Assembly: GCF_002105155.1 (NCBI RefSeq)
Contig: NW_019029058.1
Span: forward strand, 1 to 64,000
DNA: 64,000 nt
Direction of reading: 5' to 3'
Source of the DNA: Lobosporangium transversale
Lineage: Eukaryota; Mortierellomycota; Mortierellomycetes; Mortierellales; Mortierellaceae
Part shown: positions 1 to 12,431 of the stretch, one piece after another
How the letters are laid out: every line of letters starts with the position of its first letter
How positions within the stretch are numbered: the stretch's first letter is position 1
Translations under genes and position numbers: made by a program
Notes under the pieces: generated by a model
Database searches by the model: none
What the model saw: only the letters and a program-made list of their open reading frames with translations
What the model was told of the DNA's origin: nothing

Positions 1-230
1 CTATGGATGATACCCTTTGGTGGCGATTGCAGTAGCGTTCCACGAGATGAGGAGGATATCATGGAAGGAGCATTGGGAGCTACGAAGGCGCTGCGTGCAG
101 TGCATGGAAAGAAATATACTGTTGGTAGCATATGTAACGTCATCTATCAAGCTAGTGGTGGATCAATTGATTGGTAAGTCTTTCTTTTATTTAGTTGCTG
201 TTACTGTCGCTATCGCTGCTGTTATTATTG

Positions 231-265
<35 letters not shown>

Positions 266-514
266 GAGAAGCGTAGTTCGTCAAAAATGCTCAGTGTTAT
301 TTTTATCCCCTGATGATGTATAAATTTCCCTAGGACCTATGCAAAAGGTCAAGTGAAGTATTCTTATGGGGTCGAGCTCAGGGACACAGGACGTTATGGT
401 TTTCTATTACCAGAGACAGAAATCATCCCTTCAGGCGAAGAAACTTTTGCAGCGGTCATGAGCCTGGCAAGCTTCATCCGTAAGCGCGAAAAACAATGGG
501 GTTACATGATCTAG
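1..514 (+). CDS. M14 zinc carboxypeptidase, C-terminal part (5' end outside window)
   Basis: Two exons, 1-173 and 334-514, joined by a GT-AG intron that splits a Trp codon; the upstream part lies outside the window. The protein reads IPFGGDC at the start, then YTVGSICNVIYQASGGSIDW, then GVELRDTGRYGFLLP. Together these are the C-terminal signature of the carboxypeptidase A (M14A) family; the Glu of VELRDTGRYGF matches the general-base catalytic Glu (Glu270 in bovine CPA), and IYQASGGSIDW is the substrate-pocket region. Family members remove C-terminal residues from peptides and are usually secreted or vacuolar zymogens; the zinc-binding HxxE...H part is not in view. The intron carries a run of about 33 T. 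Family assignment is firm; which paralogue (secreted CPA or Ecm14-like) cannot be decided, although the retained catalytic Glu argues against an inactive Ecm14 type. Confidence 0.9.
232..264 (+). repeat. Poly-T tract (about 33) in carboxypeptidase intron
   Basis: The longest of many similar intronic tracts; others include 4572-4595 (receptor intron), 21460-21487 (MIC60 intron), and, as poly-A on the + strand, 25378-25407 (SLX4) and 11848-11874 (chitin synthase). Confidence 0.95.
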
Positions 515-903
515 GAGAGCAAGAGAGCAGTGAAGAAAACAGAGCAGGAAGAGCGTAGATCCGTCAAGTGAGTTAAGGAATACCAGTCAATGTTGTTTTG
601 ATAGTACGTTCTATTCTCTATCTCTTTACATTTTACTTTTTACTTTTTACTTTTTATTTTCTTTTAATAGTATAAACAATAAAGTGTAGTCTTTTGATCT
701 TTTCGAGGTTTTCGTTTGGATTCTCTCTTTGGCATTGTTAATGTCGTCCAGCGGGAGACTCGGTACGTTGAGGGAAGAATTGGGGAGACCATCTCTGACA
801 TGGTCTGTGCCTCGGAATGAAAACGGCGGTAATTTGTCTGTGCATAGACATGTACATTCTTACCAAACCAGCCTTGAAGTAACTTGTATTCTGATGCAAT
901 GAG

Positions 904-935
<32 letters not shown>

Positions 936-2855
936 ATGACCCTGTCAAAAACTTTATTCCTCCATATAAACCAAACCATCGCTATTTTTAATGTCCCAAA
1001 AAAAAAAAAAGAGCTGTTAGATCGAGCAAGATGCACCCTCGAAATACCACTGTAAACGATATATAAAAAAAAAAAAAAACTACACTCCCGTTCTGTTTAT
1101 CTGTATTTTGTATCTTTCGCATCTAGGCTTATGGTCCTGTATACCTCAAGAAAAATACAAAACGTGCGCTAAACTAACACCCCAACACGTCAGATGTTGT
1201 TGAAATAAGGATTCCGCACGTGTATAGCCAAGAAAAAACCAATTATGGCTGACAGAAAGAATTGGTGTTCCGGTTGTACAACATTGGTTAACGGTCATGA
1301 TAAATAACAAAAACAAATAAAGAGGTCGTTTGAAATGTCCAGCGCCATCCGTTACCAGCTTGGTGTTGTTTCTTAAGCGGAATAATAATAGTGATAAAAA
1401 AAAGGGGCGAAAGAAAAAGTGGTGATGACATTGCTCAGGCCCGAACTAATAGCCAACCCAAACCCTTTTGCCCTGATGATCTGATCCTTGCCCATAAAAG
1501 TCTATCGAAAAGGCTCTTCGGCTTTTCCTCTGCATTGTCTCTGTATGCTTACATGTCCCTTGCACCTTTTTTAATTTTAAAAGGGACGTTGTGTATGTAT
1601 ATATTTATCAACGTCCTATAGTCTTGGGAGCAGTGATAATAGTGATAGCTTAGCTTGTAAAAACAAAGAACCGAGTGTCCAAAGGTTTGTGAGGTATTTT
1701 TTAACAACTAATCCATCCAATTGAAGAAGGCATCGGCATGGTCATGCCAAAGCAGAACTAGGGGTCATGACTGTAACAGTAAATATAAATATATATTTAT
1801 ACTTAATTCAAGATGCATTCCGAGACTTCTTTTGAATACAAGCAATCGTTTACTGTGCATGGATACATAACAACAATGTCCCAACCAGGGGGGAACCATT
1901 GGTATCCATTCCTACAGGTACTGATTTTTTTTTTTTTATCTGTCCATTCATAGCCGAAAAAGCACGAGAGGCTGATTGTATTTCTTGTACTGTACTTCCA
2001 ACTGTATGTAGCATAGACCAGTTCAATCATCCCATTTTTTCGCATCTTTATATGTAGGACCAGGGGACAGGGAAAAAAAAAGAGCAAAGAATGCAATGCA
2101 ATGCAAGTCTAAGAAAGAAAAAATAGTCTAGTCTAACTTGTAAATAGCATGTGTGACAACTACACCTTTCGCTCTGATCTGATCCCCTCTACTCCACCCC
2201 ACATTCTATAGACTACTCATTAGGATAAGGATACAAGTTTTACAATCATTTATTTATGAACAGCGTAAATAAAGGAAAGATGTAAACAAATAAAGTATAT
2301 TTGTCGTCGTGAAGGTACATGTCCATGTTCCTGTGGAGAAGAGTGAGTGAAAATTCATTTTAAAGACAGAATTGTGACCTCCACTCTACACTTCTTTTTT
2401 TTCATTTGTCGTACTTATCCTCTTTGGCTGTTTCTTTTTTTTTTCTTTTTTCTTTTTTTCTTTTTCCCTCTTTCTTTGATGTCCTCGCCATACATCCGTA
2501 TCGCTCATTCCCTTTCGCTTTGCAAATACCTTTGCATGATCCCCTCTTATCCCTCATCCTCATCCTCATGCTAATCTTTACCCCTCCACACTTAAAATCC
2601 TTAATACTAATACTTTATCCCTTGTCGAATATCATTTTGTCCGCTTTGATCATCCCTTTTTAGACCTAATTTTCCCTTCTCTCTCTACACCTTCTGCGTT
2701 TGGCGTCCTTCAGCTTTGTTCACGCATTGTATTTCAATCAACCTTCCATCCCTCTACCGTGTTCATAGTTTTAAAAGCTCAGTTATCTGTAACCTTTTCA
2801 CACCATTTCCCCTCATATATATTTTATTTTTGTACATTTAGCCTTGAAATAAAAA
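515..2855. other. AT-rich intergenic region
   Basis: About 2.3 kb between the carboxypeptidase stop and the receptor start. I see only short ORFs without recognisable domains, poly-A runs (about 902-930, 998-1010, 1064-1078), and a CT-rich stretch at 2390-2480 and 2650-2790 typical of fungal core promoters just upstream of the receptor. A TTTAG immediately before 2842 could be the acceptor of a 5'UTR intron. No tRNA-like B box was seen. Confidence 0.6.
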
Positions 2856-5800
2856 ATGGTTCGACTCTTAAAGTCGCTGACGGCAGGTAGCATCCTAGCC
2901 CTTGCTATACTCCTATCAGCAACAGCCGCGGCACCAGACACTAGCACGGCAGGAAAACCCACTGCAGCTAATCCAACTTCAGTATCGACAAAAGCAGCGG
3001 TCGTTCCCAGCGCGACCACCCATTTTTCTCTCCCTACAGGCACTCCAACTGGCACCAACAATCCTCCGGCTGGAGCCGGTAATCAAACAATGTCCAGATG
3101 CCCTGGACCTCTGATCCCTAATACAATGATGCTCGACATTGCGACCTGCATGGGCCCTTGCTGCATCAAATGCCCCGCCATCGAGTCGTTTTATGAACCC
3201 AACACGGTAGAAAATGTACTCCATGCTGCTTACATCACCCGACAGGTGTCCTTGGTCTTTGCTGTTTTCATGGCCATCTCCTACTTGGTCTTACCAGGCA
3301 AGCGATCCCAGCCTCACATCTCGGTCTTGTTCTTGACTATCTCATTATCCTTATGGTATGCAGCATTTGATGTGATGCCTGGTGTGTCGAATGCATGCAT
3401 CAATGACTTTGAGCAGTCCACGGCCAAGAATTCCAGAATGTGTGGCATTCAGGGCGTTTTGATTATCTATTTGACCCAGACTTGCGCCCTCTGGTGTTCG
3501 CTTTTGATTTACAAATTGCATATGGTAAGCGGGGAGTTTGTTTTACATGATTATACAAAAAAAAAAAAAAAAAAAAAAAAAAAACACCGTCATTGCCACG
3601 CTCTGGACCCTCTTTTTTTTTATTATTATTATTATTATTTATTTTTTTATGATCCTTGATCTCTATCGCTTCTATTTAATCCCATCCTTATTTATTTTTT
3701 CTTCTGGGAGGAAGCTGCAAGAGAGAATTTTATACTTCAGTTTGTTTCTATCGTTCTTTTTCTTCATAAAATAAGGCTCACCGAAATCCTATCGCGATAA
3801 CAAATGCGCACTCGCCCCCCCAAAAAAAAGACCGTTTTTCAGCTCCGTTCGTGCACTTTTTTTTCTTTCTTTCTTTCTGCTCTTTTGCATAAACACTCCG
3901 CCTTGTGGCACCCTCAATACATTAAAGAAAAGTGAAGAGTTGCGCCTTGTGTGTCTTTTTTTTTCTCTTTTTCAATTTCTAATGTGTCATACAAATTCCA
4001 CGCGCACACACATTCACATCAACAAACAAACACAAACAAACAAAACAAACCTCTGCATTGTTCATCTTAATTTTACACAGCCCTTTAGTATTTGTGAAAA
4101 TCATGTTTTTTTAAGTCCCTAGGAACGAATCAGGGCTAACCTTTTTTTTTTTTTTTGTGTGTTTGTGTTTGTTTGTAACATAGCTCGCTGTTTGGCGTTC
4201 CAACTGGATTGATGCCTACTACGGATGGTTCACCGGTCTTTGCTGGACATTGCCTTTGGCCTTTGCTATCCCAGTCGCAGTCAAGAACTTGGCAGAGTAT
4301 CCGGGTATTGGTTTCAGCTGTCTGGTCAGCACAGCTAACCTTAATACTTACCTGTTCTATCCTACAGCTGTTTATATCTACCCCGCCATGCTTTGTCACA
4401 TTGTTACGGTCGGAAAAATGATTCACGTAAGTTTTATAATTTGTCAATGCGCAAAAAGAAGTGAGACAATTTCATACTTCCATCCATCAATTACGTTCAT
4501 TAGATAAGATATTTCATCTTGCATAAAAATTAAAAGAAACAGTTTGTCTAATCATCAAACAATTCTCCTTGTTTTTTTTTTTTTTTTTTTTTTTTCCCTC
4601 ATTTCCTAGTTGGCGATGATGTCATCCAAGATTGATCCTGGTCTCTCACAGTTGTCTTCTGATGCTCGTATGAGGATCACCTCCACTATGCAGGCCAAGC
4701 GTCTTTTACGTGGACAATGGCGTCCTGCTCTCATGTTATGTACAACGATGGTCTCATTAACAGTCTTTTGGCTATTCTATTTCGTGGATGCACATCGTCT
4801 TTCTGGTCTCTCACGAGAGACCCCATGGCTTCGGGAGTGGATAAGATGTATTTTCTTGAATGGGTCACAGAGCAGGTCATCAGATGAAACCCAGACAATC
4901 TGTGCCAGAGCCGCTGCACACAATTTGCCATCCATTCCTTGGTTTACAGCTGCAGAATTGGTGTTGGCAATCATTGGTATCGTTGTAGCCGTTGTGTTTA
5001 TTACCAAAGCCGAATTCTGGGAAGAATGGGCATACCTGTTGAACAACCTGATCCGTCGCGGTAAAACAGGCAATAACACGGCCTCCTCTCGTGGAACTTC
5101 ACCTGACATGGACGCAAAAAATTCCTCTAGAGCCTATATGAATCATCCTCCTGCAGACGATAATGAGCATCCTACCATTTCGCGTATGGACAACAAGGTC
5201 CCCGCTGTCCACGCATCAGAAATCTTCAGGAACCGTGGCGACAAGGCAGAGTTAAATGAAGGGCCTAATTCACAGTGGTATGATATGGACGATTTGTTGG
5301 ACAAGGAGTACGATGATCATGGTAACCGTACATTGCAGAGGAGTATGAGCTATGGATCACAAACGGGTATGGCCATCCATTCGGGACCCAATCCAGTTTC
5401 AGAACCACCACGATACAACTCGAATATGTCTTCTGGCGATCTGCTCTACCGACCCCCTGTCCATGAAGCCATTCCTACGCATTGGTCCCCAAGCACACCC
5501 AGCAGAGCATACATGACTCCTAATGAGGGTGAGAGATACATTGAGCAACCTGTTCTCCCAACGCCGGTACCACGGACACCCAAGCTAAGCAGCAGCGAGG
5601 CCGTCTTGCAGCCCCCGCCCCCTTCATCACCAATGTTTAAACAAGGCGGCTCACTATCCCCCATGCCACCTCGCTCGCCTACTCAAACATACACCTCATC
5701 TCGTGCACAACTTACAGAGTCTGTTCCGATTGTTGGTGTCGCTACACGTGGCGTACCAAGTCAAGCATACCAACAACAACAGCAATCATCTTACCCTCCA

Positions 5801-6076
5801 TCACCATCCTCACAAAAGACGCGTGCTAAAGTTTACAGCTCTAACGAGAGCAGTGAGCAGATTATGGTGGCATCGCGTACTGGTGTCTCTAGCAAAAGCA
5901 ATCCAAATATGCATATCAATACCGTGGCCGCGAACAATGACATGGCTGTGCAATCAGATCCTAGAGCGAGGAGTCCACTCCCACCTTCTGTGCCCACTAA
6001 GAACCCACACAGACAACCATTGCACTCTGGTCAACTGTCACCATCTATCCGATCTCCTTCCTCTCCAACTTACTGA
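2856..6076 (+). CDS. Frizzled/Smoothened-like seven-transmembrane receptor (no CRD)
   Basis: Exons 2856-3524, 4184-4426 and 4610-6076, all joined in phase 0, give 792 residues. Residues 1-26 form a signal peptide. A Ser/Thr-rich linker of about 60 residues follows, then a short Cys cluster (SRCPGP, CMGPCCIKCP) and hydrophobic segments starting with VSLVFAVFMAISYLVL. The order of segments (ISVLFLTISLSLWYAAFDV, QGVLIIYLTQTCALWCSLLIY, CWTLPLAFAIPVAV, FYFVDAH and the long loop before the last helix) matches the Frizzled/Smoothened class of GPCRs known from Dictyostelium and from chytrid and mucoromycete fungi. The roughly 120-residue Wnt-binding Fz/CRD domain is absent. The cytoplasmic tail after about residue 460 is long, Pro/Ser-rich and low in complexity. 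Ligand and downstream partner are unknown; fungi lack Wnt. The 659-nt first intron could hide another exon, but the frame is continuous without one. Confidence 0.85.
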
Positions 6077-6182
6077 GCCAAGAAATGTTTTTTAAAAAAA
6101 AGGAAAAAAAAAAAATACATTCCTTTAAATTGGATGCAATTTACATATTTCCATATTAAGTAATCAAGGACGCTGGTCGTCA

Positions 6183-6215
<33 letters not shown>

Positions 6216-6245
6216 TCAACGTTGACGTAAAAAAAAGCTAGTACT

Positions 6246-6283
<38 letters not shown>

Positions 6284-6450
6284 TTTAGGTTTAAAGGAAG
6301 CAGCAACAGCATGAGTACAACACCATGGTTGTTGATAATCCACAGCTGTTGGGAAGTTCTATTGTATTCACACGCGAATTAAAAAACAAAAGTTCGACGT
6401 GTAGATTCTCTGCACTAGAAAATTGATTTAAACTTTTTTAGCATCCTGAG
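6077..6450. other. Convergent 3' region with poly-A and ATT repeats
   Basis: 374 bp between the stop codons of the receptor (+) and the RING ligase (-). It holds a (TTA)n block at about 6195-6214 and a poly-A run of about 30 at 6250-6280. No gene is seen. Confidence 0.6.
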
Positions 6451-7540
6451 TTACTGGTTGATAGAGCCAGAGTTCAAATGGATGACCACTGCATCAGTGT
6501 TGTTTTGATTTTGTGTTGTTTCGACCACTGTTGGTTGTATCATGTTTGTTGTGTCTCGATACTGTCTGGGTGAGGAAGAAGAAGAGGATGATGATGAAGA
6601 GGATGATGGTGATGGAGATGCTGTGGATGAATTAGTTTCGCTGATTCTTCCTCTTGAACCGGGTGTTGCCGTTGCTGCTGCTGCGACTGTTGATCTTGAT
6701 CCAAGCAGTGGTGTTGCCTCTGTTGGTGCACAGATATCTCGTTTGCAAATTGGGCACTATAGCGGGGGAAAATCAATGCATTATTGCATCAAAACTATTT
6801 GAGCATTTTCCGAATTCTTGAGAACTCCCTCCCTTACTTTCTCCTTAAAATCTCCGCAACAAGAATGCGCATAAACTTTTTAAACTACTTACGAACTTCT
6901 TTCGGTTCATCAGCCAGTTATCAATACATGCAACATGGTATTCATGTCGGCATGGCAATATTCTCAGTTCGTCTTCATCCGCATACTCTTCTAGACAGAT
7001 CACACATTCCACAGGATCATCGGATTTGAGTTTGGATTCGAAGAAGACCTTGACAGGCAAATTGCTGACGATTTCGGGTGGAGCTAGATCTGCTAAACGT
7101 TGTTGACGAAGACGCATTTTCCACAAAAAGAACAAGAAAAGCACTACGAATGCTGGTGATAAGATAATAAAGATGATGACATCGAGCAGAGGCCTAGAAA
7201 AGAAAATAGAAAATAGAAAATAGACTCTTTAGTTAGCGTCGTGTTTCTTGATGCATGTGGGTGAGTAAAAGAGAAATAAAAGCAAGTGTAACAAAAAAAA
7301 GAAAAAGAAAAAGGTTTACCAGTCAATCTCATCAGGCAACAATTTGACCAAAAAGTTTTTGCCAAGTTCCATGCCAAAATATCGCAACTCCCGATAATGA
7401 TTTTGAGTGATGAAGACAGATGGAATTAAAACATCCGATGTATCTTCTGCAAAAGGTTAAAAAAAAATCAGTTGGAACGTGTTATAATTTTTGTTTTTGT
7501 AAAATTGTTCATCTAGAAGAAAGAGTTCCCCATCATCTTG

Positions 7541-7580
<40 letters not shown>

Positions 7581-8170
7581 CTCGGGCATACATGGTAATC
7601 AAACCATCCTTTTGATTATCACCAACGATAACAGCTTTTGCACCGCTGGCTTGCATATTACGGACCTTGTCCACAAAGCTACAGCGTCCTCCTCGTTCAA
7701 CCAGAGCAACCCATGAGATATTGGCTAAAGGCAGTCGTCTCTCCTCCGTAATTGGAACACAGGCAGTTGTTGCCTCATTTTGATCCAAAGTTTCGATTGC
7801 GATAAGATTTAGGACCAATCCTTCCTCTGGAATCCGAGGTCCAAATGCAGCAGTCCTGTCAACATAGCTGTCATTGGTCGCCTAAAAAAAAAAAAAGATA
7901 AATGAATGGTAAGAGGCGTATTACAGGGAATAGGAAATAGGAAATAGGAAAAAGGAAAAAGGAAAAAAAAGAACAAGTTCAATGTCGCAAGAAAAGTCAA
8001 ATGTAAAAAAGAAAAAAGAAAAAAGAAAAAAGAAAAAAGAAAAAAAAAAAGAAGAGACTACTAACAAGCACAACGATGGATGCATCAGTCGAGTCAAATG
8101 AAGTTGTGAGCCAAATGACGATACATAGCCAGTTAACAAAGAGCAGAAAGGATGCTCCTCGAAATGCCAT
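6451..8170 (-). CDS. PA-TM-RING (RNF13/GRAIL-type) E3 ubiquitin ligase
   Basis: Five exons on the minus strand: 8170-8066, 7881-7581, 7446-7320, 7193-6893 and 6756-6451, giving 379 residues with all phases consistent. An N-terminal signal peptide (hydrophobic residues 6-25) leads into a protease-associated domain (about 36-165) with the typical stretch WVALVERGGRCSFVDKVRNM and AKAVIVGDN. One membrane helix follows (179-204), then a RING-H2 finger with C241, C244, C259, H261, H264, C267, C279 and C282. The tail is Ser-rich with a run of Ser. Such proteins sit in endosome or vacuole membranes with the PA domain in the lumen and ubiquitinate membrane cargo or regulators of trafficking. The last two zinc-binding Cys are encoded by a separate exon that starts exactly at CPIC. 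The start Met is the first one before the signal peptide. Family call is strong; substrate unknown. Confidence 0.92.
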
Positions 8171-8941
8171 GTGAATGAAAAGAAGCGAATGGAGGGATAG
8201 AGATTAATTCCTTTGTGGAGTGGGCAAAGTTAAGAATGTGTGTAAAAGCTTCGCCTTGCTCGAGGAATGGAGTTGAGTTTGGTGGAAAGAAAGTGAAACA
8301 GAAAGGAAAGGAAAAGGAAAAGGAAAAAAAAAAAAAAAAAAAAAAAAGTCCTAGGGAAAGGGAAGGGAAAGGACGGGAAAAAAAGGATCTTTAGGATCAC
8401 TTTCTCTGCAAAAAACTGCACATTGCACAAATACACATATTCACACAGCATTTACACGACACATCACACCATCCACTGGTGGAAGACATTTGAACCTGGA
8501 CTTAGGACTCTCTTTTCACTTTCTTTATTATCATTTTCGTTGATAAAGATTATTAATTCCCTACAAAAAAGACTAGTCTTTAGTTTCAGTAACAACACCC
8601 ACGTCAGTCGTCTAGGCTCCGTTGGTGATGTCTTGACCCATTGCAAACCTGGTAGATTCTTGATCTAAAAGCTAAATGAAAGAATAAAAGAATTTTGTTG
8701 ATTAGAATCAATTATAAACCACATACCTATAAACGGGCTCCATATAAAATGGCGAGCACATCCTCAAACGGTGGTTTTGTTTTGTTTTTTCTTGCAAACA
8801 GTGTAAGTGCGATCCTCATTAACGAGAACCCTCTGTGTCACTCTCGAGAAGGAATGGAGAGAATCCATCGGTGTGTGCACAGTTTATTTGCGTAAGATGA
8901 AGGGGACATTGGAATGGGGAATGTTTGATTTACTACTACTA

Positions 8942-8974
<33 letters not shown>

Positions 8975-9179
8975 TACATTGATCTGGGACAAGTTGTTGC
9001 TTTCAGATTGATTTCAGCATTTATTTATACTAAAAAAAAATTCTTTTGCACGTCACAACACTCCTTTTAAAATTATGCTAATTGTGTCTTGTGTTCCTGT
9101 GTTCTTGTGTTAATGAATGATGGACAGTGAAGTGAAACGCCCGCTTTTTTTTTATTTTTATTTTTTTTATCTCAATTAA
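8171..9179. other. Promoter of the RING gene and 3' flank of chitin synthase
   Basis: About 1 kb without a supported gene. Purine-rich runs (AAAAGG repeats, poly-A about 8327-8347) lie just upstream of the RING gene start. A poly-T at 8941-8962 and T-rich stretches at 9147-9170 lie near the chitin synthase stop. ORFs here are short and without domains. Confidence 0.55.
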
Positions 9180-9668
9180 TCACCAACGTAGTTCGCCAGA
9201 GATCAGTCGCAAGACAATGTAAACTACACACCCAACGAACCTGAATGCTGATAAGAAAGCTACTGACCACAGCACAAATCCAAGGTAAATCTTGGATCGT
9301 GCATCATATCCTTCCGACCTCTCATCTCCTCCATACGTGATCGCCCCTGCTAAAATAGCGTTTGTAGCGCACCACAGTACCACCAGCCTGGTACGGAATG
9401 CCTTGTAGTAGTCCTCCTGTTTAGTCTTCGCATCACGCTTCTGTGGTGCCTCTTCTACTCGCTCAAGAAGGGAATCCAATGCGAGTTGATAATTTTCATT
9501 GATATCCTTCTCCTCAACTGGAACCGCTACTGTCACCTCTGCAGTCTTGGCATCCGATGAAGCCTTGACCACTCCAAGATCCATCTTTTCAATTGTATCA
9601 CCCTTGGTTCCCCAGCTGACATCGTGTGTGTTACAGAATGCATAAACATTGAGAACGTTCACATAGCT

Positions 9669-9700
<32 letters not shown>

Positions 9701-11834
9701 CCATGTCAGTCTCTTTTGTCATGCAAAATATCCTTTTGATATTGGGATATCACCATAAATCATCTACAAGAACCATAAGAAGAGTAATATATATATATAT
9801 TTACCTCGGCATCATACATAAATATTGCGCAAAACTTGTCACCATGTGCCAAGGATCAAAGTAGATGATCGAACTAAAGAGATATAATCCATATGTTGAT
9901 AGCAGCGACAAAATAACGGTCCTAAATGTCGAATCTCCCATCATTGCCGAAAAACTCGTTGCCCCTGCTTCTACCGCACGCTGGATTCCAAGTCTTGTGA
10001 GCCAGATAGCACAAAAGGTCATATAAATCATCAAGAAAGCGAAAAAAACCATAGCCCCAGTATACAAGATTTTTGAGCTGGCATAACCATGAAGTAGAAT
10101 AGCAAATAACAACAACGGCATTAGCATTGGCATTAAAAATGGAAAACAGAACAAAAAAAATTAGCAGAAACAGTAAAAAACATTCATCATCATATATCAC
10201 TTACCCCGTGGGTCGATTTCCCATACTCAGAACAAACATAGCAATAACCAAGAACTCGTAGACGTATTTTAGGAAAACAAACAGCCCCTTGGCTACACCA
10301 TTATCACCAAATGGGCTGTTTTCGGGCACGGTAAGTGAGTTGGATAGGATGTAAAAGGTTAAGTAGATATTGGCCTATTGTTTGAAGAAAAAAAGAAAGA
10401 GCTGTTGTTAGTAAAAATGCAAGTAATGGTGTTTTATATCAAGATTTACTTTTAATATCATGGTCCACTTTTTTAAAGAATCAATTACAGGACTTACAAT
10501 CGCAAACCAGCTGAATGTGATGCTCAGGACGTTATATACAAGCTGCAAATTAAATAAAACTTTTCTCCAGGCCGCATGATCACTCCTGTAAATCTTTGTA
10601 AAGTGAAAAATCGAAAACAATGCCACAAAAAATGTTCCGTTCAGCCATCGACGGCGCTGACTAATCAACTCAGGAACAGTATCGGGGACGTCGGTCTCTG
10701 CCCATGCAGATTTAACGTATCGTAGTGTCCATGCATAGTTTGCTTTGGCTACCAACTCAAAACAGAGGATTCGATCCTCGGCAAGGTACATATTTGCATC
10801 AAAGATTCCAGAATCTGCAGATGGTTTCTCGCCTTTAAAGTAGCTGACAAGAGGCCCTTCGTTGGGAGTCTCCGGTGGAGCCAGGAGAGCCTTGTACCTA
10901 TAGGCTGAGAAAGCTCCAGGAAGTACCTGAATATATCCAATGACTGATTCTAATGGTTTGTCGAGAATGTTGTTCTTAAGGGAGAAGAGAAAGAATGCAA
11001 TAATATGTTGTCAATTGCATCATCTTAATCAAGATATAAAGGCTAAACACACACACAAATAAAAAGCCGAGTTGTACCATTTTATACTCAAAGTTTTGAG
11101 CTGCCACTAGTGGATTCAGTAAGTTCTTGGCAGCGGGACCCTTGACAGGCTTGATTTCCCCACACGCTCCAGCCACATTTGAATTAAGGTCGAATACTTT
11201 CCAGAGTTGATATATTGAAGTCGGTCCTGGTCGAGTTCCCACATCCAACAAAACACAGACACGCGGGTTGATGACTGGGCCAAATGCATTGAAAAACCAG
11301 CGATGGGAGTTGAGTTTTTTTGCATTTTTCTCTTTAAGACAGAACATAATCTGCACAGGCGCATAATCACTTGTCTTGGACTCGACAATCTTCATGCTTG
11401 GATCGATTGTCACCTGTGTGGTATACTATTTTTATACAAACAGATGGTCTTTTTTGTCTTAGTCGAGGGCCCTTTGGTTCTACGGAAAATAAAATATGGA
11501 TAATAACAGCTATCTTAAAACAGTTTGCTGCCATTTACCTCAAAGATATGTGCTTCGACTTCCTTTCCATTAACTTCACGTTTGGCAATACCCTCCTGAT
11601 AGACACCCATTGCCGACAAATAGTTGTAAACTTTTTCGTTACATTTCTTGCGACCATCAGCGACAATACAGACTACAACCTTTTCCCAAGCGCCTTCACC
11701 CCAGGTCTTGGAGTTTGTCCTTGATACCAGGTGGCGAATGTTTTTGATGATTCCATGCATAGTTTGTGCAAATAGATTTGCATCTTCCTATAGGGCCGAA
11801 TGTACATCAAAAAACCAAATATCATTGTGATTAG

Positions 11835-11877
<43 letters not shown>

Positions 11878-12431
11878 AAAGAAAAAGAAAAGGAAAGGAA
11901 ATCTTCTTGAATATTGTCATAATTCATTTTGTAGTATAAGCTTACGTTATACATGGTCACTACAATAAACAATTCTGTTTCACGATTCCACATTGCAGGG
12001 CGAAGGGTATAGTTTTCGTTTTTAAACTCATTAGGATCGCATGTAACAGCGCTGTATCTCATAAATTCCCACTCTTCTCCTTTCTGCTGACGTTGATGTT
12101 GGAGATAGTGTGTAGGAACCGGACAATCCAAAATCAGGTTTCCATCCGTGAGCTGCACATTCTTTTTAGTCTTGTAGCGGCGCTCTTGGCGTTCAGGCAC
12201 TTCACCATATCGGATTGTGGATTGATGTGGCAGTTGTCCAGGCATAGGAATGGCGGTATGAGGTAAGAATGGCGTCTCCAAGTTTGAAGAATGATAGGGT
12301 ACAGGTACAGTATGATGAAGCCCAGGTGTTGTGCCTCCATGGCCAGGCCCTGCAGGGTATGCAGGATTAGCGTATCCGTGCCGCTGCTCTGGCGGTACGT
12401 TTAAATCCTGCAGTGGCATATAGTGAGCCAT
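9180..12431 (-). CDS. Chitin synthase (division 1, class I-III type)
   Basis: Seven exons: 12431-11946, 11787-11539, 11413-11078, 10974-10498, 10374-10205, 10077-9805 and 9666-9180, giving 825 residues with consistent phases. It transfers GlcNAc from UDP-GlcNAc to growing chitin at the plasma membrane. The order is: Gly/Pro/Tyr-rich N-terminus; a CS1N domain ([20 protein letters not shown], about 90-110); the GT2 catalytic core with ACGEIKP; the acceptor-site region [14 protein letters not shown] at about 423-425; QRRRWLNG from 463; several membrane helices from about residue 480; and WGTKG near 690, all hallmarks of division 1 enzymes. The C-terminal exon ends in two more membrane segments. 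Length is slightly shorter than typical class I enzymes (about 900) because the N-terminal tail is short. Class within division 1 was not resolved. Confidence 0.95.

Noticed and set aside
1391-1621. 76-residue + strand ORF in the first intergenic region
   Set aside because: No recognisable domain, no neighbouring exon that extends it, and AT-rich surroundings.
2813-3224. Minus-strand ORFs opposite the start of the receptor
   Set aside because: They overlap the signal peptide and linker of the + strand gene, and their composition follows from the complementary strand.
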